Assembly: GCF_031844845.1 (NCBI RefSeq)
Contig: NZ_JAVRMB020000106.1
Location: 1-8,574 of the forward strand
Direction: 5' to 3'
Source of the DNA: Endozoicomonas sp031844845
Lineage (GTDB): Bacteria; Pseudomonadota; Gammaproteobacteria; Pseudomonadales; Endozoicomonadaceae
Length of the DNA stretch: 8,574 bases
Under the pieces are notes generated by a model. It was not told where the DNA came from and did no database searches. It was given only the letters and a program-made list of their open reading frames with translations. Below are positions 1 to 6,380 of the stretch, piece by piece. The number at the start of each line of letters is the position of its first letter. Position 1 is the stretch's first letter. The position numbers and the translations under genes are program-made.

Positions 1-144
1 AAAGAGCCTTCAGCCAATAAAGAGCCTTCAGCCAATAAAGAGCCTTCAGCCAATAAAGAGCCTTCAGCCAATAAAGAGCCTTCAGCCAATAAAGAGCCTT
101 CAGCCAATAAAGAGCCTTCAGCCAATAAAGAATCCCTGGCAAAC
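1..144 (+). repeat. In-frame 18-bp tandem repeat encoding KEPSAN
   Basis: Seven identical 18-bp units (AAAGAGCCTTCAGCCAAT) fill 1-126. A degenerate eighth unit at 127-144 encodes KESLAN. The array begins at or before the window edge, so the true copy number is unknown. Eighteen is a multiple of three, so gain or loss of units keeps the transporter frame intact. Perfect identity at every codon, including silent positions, points to recent expansion by slippage or recombination. The decayed last unit is the pattern expected at an array edge. Confidence 0.97.
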
Positions 145-1461
145 CAGCCGGTAAACCGACTTTTCTGGCGATACACCATACCTGCCGTTGTGGGGATGCT
201 GGTCAATGGCCTTTATGCCACCATCGACGGCATCTTTATTGGCCAGGTTGTGGGCGCCGATGGCCTGGCAGCCATGAACCTGAGCTGGCCTCTTTTCGGC
301 ATCATTATCGGCATTGGCATGATGATTGGCATGGGCTCCTCTGCCCGTAGCTCCATTGCCCGGGGCCAGGGTGATCTACCCGGGACAAAAGCCATACTGG
401 GTAATGGCATTGTATTAATGCTGCTGGCCGGCCTCTTACAGACTGCCATTTTATTTTATGTGGGTAACCCGATACTCCAGCTAATGGGCGCTACGGGCTC
501 TGTCTATGAGATGAGCAGTGATTACCTCTTCTACATCAGTCTGGCAGCCACCATGGCAACGGCAGGAGCCGGCCTGCCCATGATGGTGCGAAATGATGAA
601 CGCCCCCTATTGGCCACACTGATTATTTCCACCGGTGCCGTGCTGAATATTGTATTGGATTACCTGTTCATCATTGTCTGGCAACAGGGGATTGCCGGAG
701 CAGCCATAGCCACCATCATTGCCCAGTCAGTGACCGCGATCTGGAGTCTGCTGTATTTCTTCAGTCCCAAAGCACGACTTCGGCTGGGACTGAAGGACCT
801 GGGTTTACGGTTGCAAGACAGCTGGAATATTCTGGCCATAGGCCTCCCGAGTCTCACCATGTTTGCCTACATGAGCTTTGTACTGGCCATTCATAACAAG
901 CTGTTTCTGATTTATGGCTCAGTCACCACTCTGGCAGCCTTTACTATCGTCGGTTACATTCAGGCGGTCTACTACATGACGGCCGAAGGGATTGCTAACG
1001 GTATTCAGCCCATTGTCAGCTTCAATAAAGGCGCTAACAATAACGGCAATATCCATGCAGCCATTCGCATGGGAGTAACCGCGGCCCTGGGGCTGGGTAT
1101 TGGTACCGTCCTCTTTATTAACCTGTTTCCTGAAGCCATTGCCGGCGTATTTAACCGGGACAATCCCCAGTTAGTAAGCGAAACCGTATTCGGGCTCAGA
1201 CTGCACCTGATGACCATGTTTCTGGATGGGTTTATTGTGGTGGCTGCCGCGTATTTTCAATCTCTGGCCAAATCCAGAACGGCGACTTTTATTACCGTTG
1301 GCAACATGGCCGTCCAAATTCCACTGCTAATAGCCCTGCCACCGTTATTTGGTGCTACTGGCGTGTGGCTGGCCATGCCGATTTCCAATATTTTCCTGGC
1401 GGCAGTCGTTATATGGCTGTTGATGAAGGACCTGAAAGAACGGCCGGTAACCGCAGGTTAA
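1..1461 (+). CDS. MATE-family multidrug/cation efflux transporter with repeat N-terminal extension (5' partial)
   Basis: Inner-membrane antiporter of the MATE family (MepA-like branch), expected to export cationic drugs or metabolites using a Na+ or H+ gradient. The frame is open from base 1 to the TAA at 1459-1461, giving 486 residues; the start codon lies upstream of the window. An internal ATG at 190 is not the start, because family homology already begins before it (LFWRYTIPAVVGM, about residues 54-64, is the first membrane helix). Other family hallmarks are DGIFIG near residues 76-81, a LNIVLDYLFII stretch preceded by RNDERPLL at the end of the first half, and IANGIQPIVSFNKGA in the second half. 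Hydrophobicity suggests about 12 membrane segments. Residues 1-48 are not family sequence: seven perfect KEPSAN repeats and one KESLAN, which would form a polar, cytosolic, probably disordered tail. The family call is secure; substrate and coupling ion cannot be read. No partner gene is visible. Confidence 0.93.
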   Translation, partial: KEPSANKEPSANKEPSANKEPSANKEPSANKEPSANKEPSANKESLANQPVNRLFWRYTIPAVVGMLVNGLYATIDGIFIGQVVGADGLAAMNLSWPLFGIIIGIGMMIGMGSSARSSIARGQGDLPGTKAILGNGIVLMLLAGLLQTAILFYVGNPILQLMGATGSVYEMSSDYLFYISLAATMATAGAGLPMMVRNDERPLLATLIISTGAVLNIVLDYLFIIVWQQGIAGAAIATIIAQSVTAIWSLLYFFSPKARLRLGLKDLGLRLQDSWNILAIGLPSLTMFAYMSFVLAIHNKLFLIYGSVTTLAAFTIVGYIQAVYYMTAEGIANGIQPIVSFNKGANNNGNIHAAIRMGVTAALGLGIGTVLFINLFPEAIAGVFNRDNPQLVSETVFGLRLHLMTMFLDGFIVVAAAYFQSLAKSRTATFITVGNMAVQIPLLIALPPLFGATGVWLAMPISNIFLAAVVIWLLMKDLKERPVTAG

Positions 1462-1466
1462 GACCG

Positions 1467-1578
1467 CTACCCGCTATCCGTAGCCCGTAGCCCGAAAAAG
1501 CAAAAGCACAAGCACAAGCGGATCCAGCTTTTTCGGGCAGCGGGCAGCGGGCAGCGGGCAGCGGGCAGCGGGCAGCGG
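1467..1578. repeat. Heptamer array with an inverted degenerate counterpart (large imperfect hairpin)
   Basis: The right arm (1534-1578) is six perfect copies of CGGGCAG plus a partial seventh. The left arm (1467-1494) is four degenerate heptads of the complementary type (CTACCCG, CTATCCG, TAGCCCG, TAGCCCG). A perfect 12-bp inverted repeat joins them at 1490-1501 and 1527-1538 (GCCCGAAAAAGC and its complement), around a 25-nt loop with its own short AGCACA repetition. Aligning 35 nt of each arm gives 28 matches, and three of the mismatches are G-U compatible in RNA. The run of T lies inside the stem, with no T tract after it, so this is not a canonical intrinsic terminator, although it may stop or stabilise the transporter transcript. 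It accounts for most of the space between the transporter and the next promoter region. Confidence 0.85.
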
Positions 1579-1707
1579 ACGATTACAGGTAGCTCCCCAA
1601 AAGCTACCGTTCATCCCTGAAAAATTCACACCCTGTCAAAAATCAGTCTCGCACTTATCTGCTACAGATCTTTCCATACCGACTCCCGCAATGGAAAACA
1701 CCGTAAC

Positions 1708-1739
1708 TATACTCAGTAGAAATTCCCATAAAAGGGAAT
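1708..1739 (+). promoter_or_regulatory. Possible -10 element and leader stem-loop of the lipoprotein gene
   Basis: TATACT at 1708-1713 is a good -10 hexamer, but no convincing -35 lies 16-18 bp upstream. Transcription from it would start near 1720 and give a leader of about 55 nt. Close to that start, ATTCCC (1722-1727) and GGGAAT (1734-1739) form a perfect 6-bp stem with an ATAAAA loop, which could protect the 5' end of the mRNA. Both are sequence readings only. Confidence 0.33.
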
Positions 1740-1774
1740 CGCTAATCAATAAACACCATGGATGGAGATGTACC

Positions 1775-2347
1775 ATGATAAGGCAACTCAAAATAACCGC
1801 CCTTCTGACTGCAGCCCTTCTGATGACTGGCTGCGGCATCATGAAAACCAGCAGTGAGATGGTTGCTGGTGATTACAAATCAACCACTAACTGGCCCGAA
1901 TGCGCTGTTAAAGGCGGGCTTGCCCTTGGCATACCCACGGCCCTGAGCAGTCTGGCTTCCGGTGGTGCGGCCATGGTCGCGGGCGCTATGGTTTCCGGCC
2001 TGGACTGTGCCATTGCTGATCAGACACCAAAAACGGTTCACTTTGACTTTGGCTCCCACGGTCTCGATGTGAATGACCGCATGATGCTGGATGCCGTTGC
2101 AGAGCGTATGGGTAAGTCCAAACGGATCGAACTCACTGGCTATACCTGTAACATTGGTCCAGATCAGGTAAACCAGCATCTCTCTGAACACCGGGTACTG
2201 GCGGTTAAAGATTATCTGATGCAAAAAGGTATTGAAGAGAGCCGAATCGCTACCTCGGGGAAGGGTAAAAGCAATCCTGTTGCCAGCAACGATGAAGAAG
2301 AAAGCCGCATGATGAACCGTCGTGTTGAGATGAGAATCTTCCGTTAA
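1775..2347 (+). CDS. OmpA-domain outer-membrane lipoprotein
   Basis: A 190-residue predicted lipoprotein. The start at 1775 is chosen over an in-frame ATG at 1691 because it follows GGAG (1764-1767) by 7 nt and opens directly into a signal peptide: basic MIRQLK, a hydrophobic core, then LMTGC with the lipidated Cys at residue 20. Gly follows the Cys, so outer-membrane sorting is expected. Next comes a Gly/Ala-rich hydrophobic segment (about residues 47-77) resembling a glycine-zipper region, with flanking cysteines. The C-terminal half is an OmpA/Pal-type peptidoglycan-binding domain: VHFDFGSHGLDVN, GYTCNIG, NQHLSEHRVLAVKDYL and NRRVEMRI. The usual Asp of the GHTD motif, which contacts diaminopimelate in characterised members, is Cys here, while the downstream Arg of SEHR is kept. 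It probably tethers the outer membrane to the wall or senses it. It stands alone, with its own terminator. Confidence 0.88.
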   Translation: MIRQLKITALLTAALLMTGCGIMKTSSEMVAGDYKSTTNWPECAVKGGLALGIPTALSSLASGGAAMVAGAMVSGLDCAIADQTPKTVHFDFGSHGLDVNDRMMLDAVAERMGKSKRIELTGYTCNIGPDQVNQHLSEHRVLAVKDYLMQKGIEESRIATSGKGKSNPVASNDEEESRMMNRRVEMRIFR

Positions 2348-2379
2348 CCATCTCTGCTTCAAATGGTTAGCACTCTACG

Positions 2380-2410
2380 AAAAAGGTACCGATTCTGCGG
2401 TACCTTTTTT
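2380..2410 (+). terminator. Rho-independent terminator of the lipoprotein gene
   Basis: A perfect 7-bp stem GGTACCG (2385-2391) / CGGTACC (2398-2404) encloses a 6-nt loop and is followed at once by six T residues (2405-2410). Five A residues before the stem extend it, so the structure could also work in the opposite direction. It begins 33 bp after the lipoprotein stop codon. Confidence 0.93.
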
Positions 2411-2430
2411 ATTTGTTGATGATGATCTAC

Positions 2431-2809
2431 ACGTCCCCACGCTCCTGAGGCTGCCGCAAAAGGTAACCTGACAACGATCCAGTGCAGGAAAGCGTTAGAA
2501 CCCATACCGATACATTGTCGTCATCCCCGCGCAGGAGGTTGTCGCAAAAGCCTCCGAAAACCTCGTTCCCACGCTTTTAGGTCCAGGGGGGCCGGCGTGG
2601 GAATGCATACGAGCTGGCCGTATGAGGAAAATCCTCTTATTGCCCGGGTTTGTGGGAGTTTCATGCTGATATTTGTGGCAGGTTCGGCATGCGTTCCCAC
2701 GGGGGGCCGAGGGAACGAGTTCGGAGGGTTTTGCGACACACTCGCAGGCGGGGATGACGGTTAGGTCTTAATTCTCCCTTTTGCGACACTCTCTCCAGCG
2801 TGGGAACGA
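2431..2809. repeat. Nested fold-back (MITE-like) element built from four copies of one motif
   Basis: Four related copies of a roughly 33-bp motif are present: A at 2431-2463 (+), B at 2519-2551 (+), C at 2729-2759 (-) and D at 2777-2809 (-). Each has a C-rich start (CGTYCCCACGCT or CGTCATCCCCGC), a spacer of about 8-9 bp, and TGTCGCAAAA or a close variant. A pairs with D and B pairs with C, so one inverted repeat sits inside another. The B/C arms extend inward through CCTCCGAA and CTCGTTCCC. The core contains further hairpins: TTCCCACGC/GCGTGGGAA (2566-2574/2595-2603), CATACG/CGTATG (2606-2611/2619-2624) and GAGGA/TCCTC (2624-2628/2632-2636). No gene is credible inside. It fills the space between two convergent genes and ends about 10 bp from the CBS gene's stop codon. 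Size and layout suit a non-autonomous mobile repeat, possibly one inserted in another. Confidence 0.82.
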
Positions 2810-2819
2810 GGGCGAAACT

Positions 2820-3317
2820 TTAAAGAGTCATCACTTTAAGCAGATCAAGGGCGCTGATAACCCCCTTCAGAGAGCCATCTTTAGTCACCATCACCCGATG
2901 AATGCGCCCTTTCACCATGGCTTCAGCCACCTGAATCAACGGTGTCTCCAGTGATACCTCAAAAACCATGGGCGTCATGATGTCATTCACCAGTACTGAC
3001 TGATCGATAATATCATGGAAAGAACGCTGATCTTCTGGCGAAAGAGTCTCATCCATCGTGCTGTAGAGAGAGCTGTAAAAATCATTATCCCGCCTGGCCA
3101 TATCCACCAGGCCGCTGCCCGCCTGACGGACAATATCAGAAAATGAAACAACACCAATCAGCTGCCCGGCAGTGTTAACAACCGGAGCCCCGGAGATAGC
3201 CTTATCCGTCAAAAATCGGGCCAGCCGATCCACAGACCAGTCAGAAGGCACGGTAATCACCTTTTGGCACATGATCTGCTCTGCAGTCATGGTGAGTAAA
3301 GGGTTGTCATTGCTCAT
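2820..3317 (-). CDS. Tandem CBS-domain protein (Bateman module)
   Basis: A 165-residue soluble protein made only of a CBS pair, a fold that usually binds adenine nucleotides (AMP, ADP, ATP, SAM or NAD) and acts as an energy or redox sensor. CBS1 spans about residues 10-65 (SGAPVV at 42-47, GVVSFSDI at 55-62) and CBS2 about 107-164 (IMTPM at 113-117, IHRVMV at 139-144, GVISALDLL at 152-160). The S-x-x-D ends of both GV(V/I)S motifs, the usual ribose contacts, are intact. A 40-residue, acidic, probably helical linker separates the domains. The ATG at 3315-3317 follows GGAGG (3325-3329) by 7 nt, a strong site. There is no fused transporter or enzyme domain, so the partner is unknown. A candidate oxygen-responsive promoter lies upstream, and the nested repeat element lies directly downstream. 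Confidence 0.9.
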   Translation of the reverse strand: MSNDNPLLTMTAEQIMCQKVITVPSDWSVDRLARFLTDKAISGAPVVNTAGQLIGVVSFSDIVRQAGSGLVDMARRDNDFYSSLYSTMDETLSPEDQRSFHDIIDQSVLVNDIMTPMVFEVSLETPLIQVAEAMVKGRIHRVMVTKDGSLKGVISALDLLKVMTL

Positions 3318-3351
3318 ATCCCTGCCTCCCGGAAATAACGCTGTCAGGGCC

Positions 3352-3394
3352 AGTATGACCTATTGCGGCAAACCACTATCTTGACCTGAGTCAA
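3352..3394 (-). promoter_or_regulatory. FNR/Anr-like dyad and -10 element upstream of the CBS gene
   Basis: TTGACCTGAGTCAA (3381-3394) is a perfect 5-4-5 dyad, differing from the FNR/Anr consensus TTGAT-N4-ATCAA only at the inner base of each half-site. On the minus strand a -10-like CATACT lies at 3352-3357. Its centre is about 33 bp from the dyad centre, which is the geometry of a class II site near -41.5, and no good -35 is present. Transcription would start near 3345, leaving a leader of about 28 nt. The geometry is visible; the regulator is inferred. Confidence 0.45.
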
Positions 3395-3590
3395 TAATCT
3401 GAAGGAACAAAGAATGATCGTAACTTTACTGATACCGTAAAATATTCCCGGTACCAAGGGCTGTAGCAGTAATGAACTAAAATTCATTTTCCTGAATATC
3501 TTGGAAATCAAGAGCCTATACAGTGTTAACCCATAGTTACGAATGATCAGCACCAGCAGATATTGCCTGCATAAAATAAACACCAATTTT

Positions 3591-4301
3591 TCACGCCACA
3601 GCCCCGACTTTCGGATTAAATCGAAGCAGTTTATTGTAATGCAATTCTCCCTCCCATTGCTGGATAGCCGGTTCATAACCCAATGCTTCAGACCATAACC
3701 GGTAAGAATCAAGCTCTTCAGGAAAGTCACACGCCTTAATATGAGCCTCTATTAAATCCAGATCCTGCCCGGATAGCACTTGCCAGTTCGACCGCATATT
3801 GGCTACATAATCATCCAGATATTGCTCCCTGGTCTGACCAGGCTCCCGGAATATATCATAGATGAACAGTGTCCCCTGATCACAAAGACGACAGTGCGCC
3901 AGCTGTAACATTTCCCTTTTTTCAGCGGACTGCAAATGGTGCACACAATAACCCGCAAGAATAATATCAAATTGCTCATCGCACCGATGAAGGAACGACA
4001 ACATATCCTGATGATAAAGCTGAACATCCGGCGGTTTGTCTCTGGTTTTCTGAAAACGATCAGAAAGGATTTTCACAACCCCGGCTGCGCTGTCTACCCC
4101 AACATACCGACTGATCGGAACACTCGGTAATAACCGGAATATCACTTCTGCATCACCACAACCAAGATCCAGTACCCGGAGTGCTCCGGATGTTGATTTC
4201 AGTGCCTCATTTAACGATCGGGCAATACTGCGATGCTCCATATAATCTTCATGAATCGTGGTACGGTAAATCCGCCAATGTGACTGGAACAAATCATCCA
4301 T
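3591..4301 (-). CDS. Class I SAM-dependent methyltransferase
   Basis: A 236-residue cytosolic enzyme predicted to transfer a methyl group from S-adenosylmethionine. The Rossmann-type motifs appear in order: motif I VLDLGCGDAE (43-52), the acidic residue after strand 2 in YVGVD (D70), an acidic YHQDM before motif IV (96-100), FDIILAGYCVHHL (111-123) and GTLFIYDIF (143-151). The C-terminal third (about 160-236) is charged and aromatic and probably recognises the substrate; it does not match an acceptor class I can name. The ATG at 4299-4301 lacks a clear Shine-Dalgarno sequence, so expression may be low or the start may differ slightly. It is divergent from the oxidoreductase, with a 126-bp gap, and lies 273 bp upstream of the CBS gene. 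No terminator was seen after its stop. A small-molecule or quinone-type methylase is as likely as any other role. Confidence 0.85.
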   Translation of the reverse strand: MDDLFQSHWRIYRTTIHEDYMEHRSIARSLNEALKSTSGALRVLDLGCGDAEVIFRLLPSVPISRYVGVDSAAGVVKILSDRFQKTRDKPPDVQLYHQDMLSFLHRCDEQFDIILAGYCVHHLQSAEKREMLQLAHCRLCDQGTLFIYDIFREPGQTREQYLDDYVANMRSNWQVLSGQDLDLIEAHIKACDFPEELDSYRLWSEALGYEPAIQQWEGELHYNKLLRFNPKVGAVA

Positions 4302-4427
4302 CGCGTTAGTCTTTTTAGAGTGAGAAAATAAGAGAGCATAGACGACCCACCAGGATTCATGGTTTCTGTGCTAAATAAACACGATCATCAAACCCTTGCC
4401 CAACATCGATAATGAGAAAAATACGGA

Positions 4428-5024
4428 ATGAAAACACTGGTTGTCTTTGCCCATCCCGTTCCCGAGAGTTACAACACCAGCATCTTCAAGTTGGTATGTG
4501 AGGAATTAGAAGCAAAAGGTTATGAGCTGCAGGCACTGGATCTCTATGAAGAAGACTTTGAGCCCAGAATGAGTACAGATGAGCGCAGAACCTATATGGA
4601 CAGAGACAACACAGCGCTCTCAAGGAAATCAAGAAAAAGCGTGGAAAAATACATGCAGCAGCTGCAATGGGCTGAAGCATTGATTATGGTCTATCCCACT
4701 TGGTGGATGGGGCCTCCGGCTATCCTGAAAGGCTGGCTGGACCGGGTCTGGCTACCTTCCATCGTTGCAGACTTTGGTCCAGATGGGGTAAAACCCAGGC
4801 TAACCAACCTGAAGAAGATTCTGATCATCACCACCCAGGGCGCATCCCGCTGGCGGATGGCCCTGATTGGCAACCCTCCCCGCAAAATGATGAAGCTGAG
4901 TTTAAAAGCCGTTACCAAATGCAGGGATATTGACTGGCTGGCTCTCTACCGCATGGATAAAATCACCAAACCACAGTTGAGCCAGTTTCTGGAAAAAGTC
5001 CACAAAAAAATCCAGTGTTTTTAA
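4428..5024 (+). CDS. Flavodoxin-fold NAD(P)H oxidoreductase (NQO1/MdaB/KefF-like)
   Basis: A 198-residue soluble flavoprotein of the NAD(P)H dehydrogenase (quinone) family, expected to use FMN or FAD for two-electron reduction of quinones or similar electrophiles. The N-terminus MKTLVVFAHPVPESYN (1-16) is the first strand plus the phosphate-binding loop with the family's AHP and Ser/Asn. LIMVYPTWWMGPPAILKGWLDRVW (86-108) is the strongly conserved flavin and dimer motif, and IITTQGAS (133-140) is the second flavin loop. Its length is typical of the family. The ATG at 4428 is preceded by only a weak purine-rich site. The gene is divergent from the methyltransferase and convergent with apbC, whose stop codon overlaps its own. 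KefF-type regulators normally sit beside a kefC potassium-efflux gene, and none is seen here, so a stand-alone quinone or flavin reductase is more likely. Confidence 0.87.
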   Translation: MKTLVVFAHPVPESYNTSIFKLVCEELEAKGYELQALDLYEEDFEPRMSTDERRTYMDRDNTALSRKSRKSVEKYMQQLQWAEALIMVYPTWWMGPPAILKGWLDRVWLPSIVADFGPDGVKPRLTNLKKILIITTQGASRWRMALIGNPPRKMMKLSLKAVTKCRDIDWLALYRMDKITKPQLSQFLEKVHKKIQCF

Positions 5025-6112
5025 TCATCAGCAATGGACAGTGTTGGCACCGCCGGAGCCTGCTGATGACGCAACCAGAGCTTGGCGGCCACATGCCGGG
5101 CCATATCCCGGTAGATCATGGCAATCTGGGATTCTGGCTCAGACACCACCGTAGGCGCACCATTATCGGCCTGTTCACGAATCATCATGGACAGCGGCAG
5201 AGAACCCAACAGATCAATATCGTACTGCTCCGCAATCCGGCTACCGCCGCCTTCGCCAAACAGATGCTCAGTATGACCACAGCTGGAGCAAATATGTACC
5301 GCCATATTCTCCACTACACCCAGAACGGGCACACCCACCTTGCGGAACATCTCAACCCCTTTTTTGGCATCAATCAACGCCAGATCCTGAGGGGTAGTCA
5401 CCACAATACTGCCGGAAACCGGAATCTTCTGGGCCAGAGTTAACTGAATATCGCCGGTACCCGGTGGCAGGTCGATCACCAGGTAATCAAGGTCATTCCA
5501 CATAGTCTGGGTCAGCAGTTGAATCAGGGCACCGCTGACCATTGGGCCACGCCATACCACTGGCGTATCTTCTGTTACCAGAAATGCCATGGACATCACC
5601 TGGATACCATGGGCTTCTATGGGCATAAAGAACTTGTCGTTTTTCACATCCGGACGGGTACCATCGGGAATGCCAAACATCTGCCCCATACTGGGGCCAT
5701 AGATATCCGCATCCAGAATACCAACCCGGGCACCTTCAGCAGCCAAACCCAGCGCCAGGTTTGCCGCTGTGGTGGATTTACCCACACCACCTTTACCGGA
5801 AGCGACGGCAATAATGTTTTTCACACCCGCCATGGATTCCAGGTCACCCTGTACCGGTGCGGCGTCCACGGTCCAGTTCACCACCACTTCCACAGACTGC
5901 ACACCGTCTACATCTTCAATTTTGCTGGTCAGCATCTGGGCCACACCATCACACAACCCTTTGGCAGGATAACCCAGCACCAGCGAAGCCTTGACGTTGC
6001 CGCCGCTGATAGTCAGCGATTCCAGACAGCCCGCATCCAGCAGGTTGTTTTTCAGGTACGGATCCTGATAACTGCGGATAGCCACTTCAATATCAGCTCG
6101 GTTTGGATTCAT
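5021..6112 (-). CDS. apbC: Iron-sulfur cluster carrier ATPase ApbC/Mrp
   Basis: A 363-residue P-loop ATPase of the Mrp/NBP35 family, which binds a [4Fe-4S] cluster and passes it to apo-proteins in the cytosol. An N-terminal MIP18/DUF59-type domain (about 1-85) precedes the ATPase. The deviant Walker A GKGGVGKST (106-114) is complete, followed by DADIYGPSMG (134-143), a Walker B-type VIDLPPGTGD (212-221) and the cluster-binding C-x-x-C, CSSC at 275-278, just before GH. Domain order and length are those of bacterial Mrp. I chose the ATG at 6110-6112 because GGAG precedes it by 7 nt; a TTG 39 bp upstream is in frame but has no such site. An extended -10 promoter lies about 90 bp upstream. The gene ends in a TTAA shared with the convergent oxidoreductase. 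The identification is firm. Confidence 0.97.
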   Translation of the reverse strand: MNPNRADIEVAIRSYQDPYLKNNLLDAGCLESLTISGGNVKASLVLGYPAKGLCDGVAQMLTSKIEDVDGVQSVEVVVNWTVDAAPVQGDLESMAGVKNIIAVASGKGGVGKSTTAANLALGLAAEGARVGILDADIYGPSMGQMFGIPDGTRPDVKNDKFFMPIEAHGIQVMSMAFLVTEDTPVVWRGPMVSGALIQLLTQTMWNDLDYLVIDLPPGTGDIQLTLAQKIPVSGSIVVTTPQDLALIDAKKGVEMFRKVGVPVLGVVENMAVHICSSCGHTEHLFGEGGGSRIAEQYDIDLLGSLPLSMMIREQADNGAPTVVSEPESQIAMIYRDMARHVAAKLWLRHQQAPAVPTLSIADD

Positions 6113-6200
6113 GGACTCACTCCAGTCAACGGGAAAATAATGAGAGTTCAATATGGGTTACGAAGAGGAAATTCAAGGGTTCACCGCGGAGGGTTCGGAG

Positions 6201-6209
6201 ATTATACCA
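6201..6209 (-). promoter_or_regulatory. Extended -10 promoter of apbC
   Basis: On the minus strand TGGTATAAT is a perfect TATAAT hexamer (6201-6206) with the TG-n extension (6208-6209) that can replace a -35 box; the -35 region is indeed poor. Transcription would start near 6194 and leave a leader of about 80 nt before apbC. Confidence 0.6.
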
Positions 6210-6345
6210 TTGCCATTTTCAAACTATGAGACAAACCACCCATCAGACCCTGTGAGCCAATTGCCGTGGTCAGGATCAGAAAATGTAATGGGTATTACCC
6301 GATTTTTGGAGAGTGATGGTTTTCCTGGTTTTTATTGATGTTTTA

Positions 6346-6369
6346 CCTCGCCCCCCCGTGGCAACGAGG
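6346..6369 (-). repeat. Short solo copy of the palindromic repeat family, after the helicase-loader gene
   Basis: CCTCG (6346-6350) and CGAGG (6365-6369) form a hairpin. On the minus strand the 21-nt core matches 2692-2712 in the large fold-back element at 19 of 21 positions (CGTT[C/G]CCACGGGGGG...CGAGG). It lies 12 bp beyond the loader's stop codon. No T tract follows on the minus strand, so a role as a simple terminator is doubtful. Confidence 0.6.
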
Positions 6370-6380
6370 AAGCGTTATAC

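Noticed and set aside
1..144. CRISPR array
   Set aside because: Units are directly adjacent with no spacers and are translated in frame with the transporter.
190..192. ATG at 190 as the start of the MATE transporter
   Set aside because: Family sequence of the first helix begins before it and the frame is open to base 1, so the gene starts upstream of the window.
1691..1774. Upstream in-frame ATG extending the lipoprotein by 28 residues
   Set aside because: It would bury the signal peptide and lipobox in the protein interior; the ATG at 1775 has a good ribosome binding site.
1880..2362. 160-residue minus-strand ORF
   Set aside because: Antisense shadow of the OmpA-domain gene, with no recognisable domain or ribosome binding site.
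2521..2739. 72-residue minus-strand ORF inside the fold-back element
   Set aside because: Lies wholly within inverted repeat DNA; its Pro/Arg-rich composition is what such repeats give by chance.
3344..3730. 128-residue minus-strand ORF overlapping the methyltransferase
   Set aside because: Out-of-frame with the methyltransferase C-terminus, no domain, no ribosome binding site.
4367..4384. CRP-like site between the divergent genes
   Set aside because: The GTG and CAC half-sites are 9 bp apart instead of 8 and the outer bases do not match the consensus.
6113..6151. TTG start giving apbC 13 extra residues
   Set aside because: No Shine-Dalgarno before it, whereas the ATG at 6112 has GGAG at 7 nt and gives the usual Mrp N-terminus.
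5519..6229. 236-residue plus-strand ORF opposite apbC
   Set aside because: Antisense shadow rich in His and Thr, typical of a reversed conserved gene; apbC motifs on the other strand are unambiguous.
6153..6338. 61-residue plus-strand ORF divergent from apbC
   Set aside because: No ribosome binding site or recognisable family, and it overlaps the apbC promoter.
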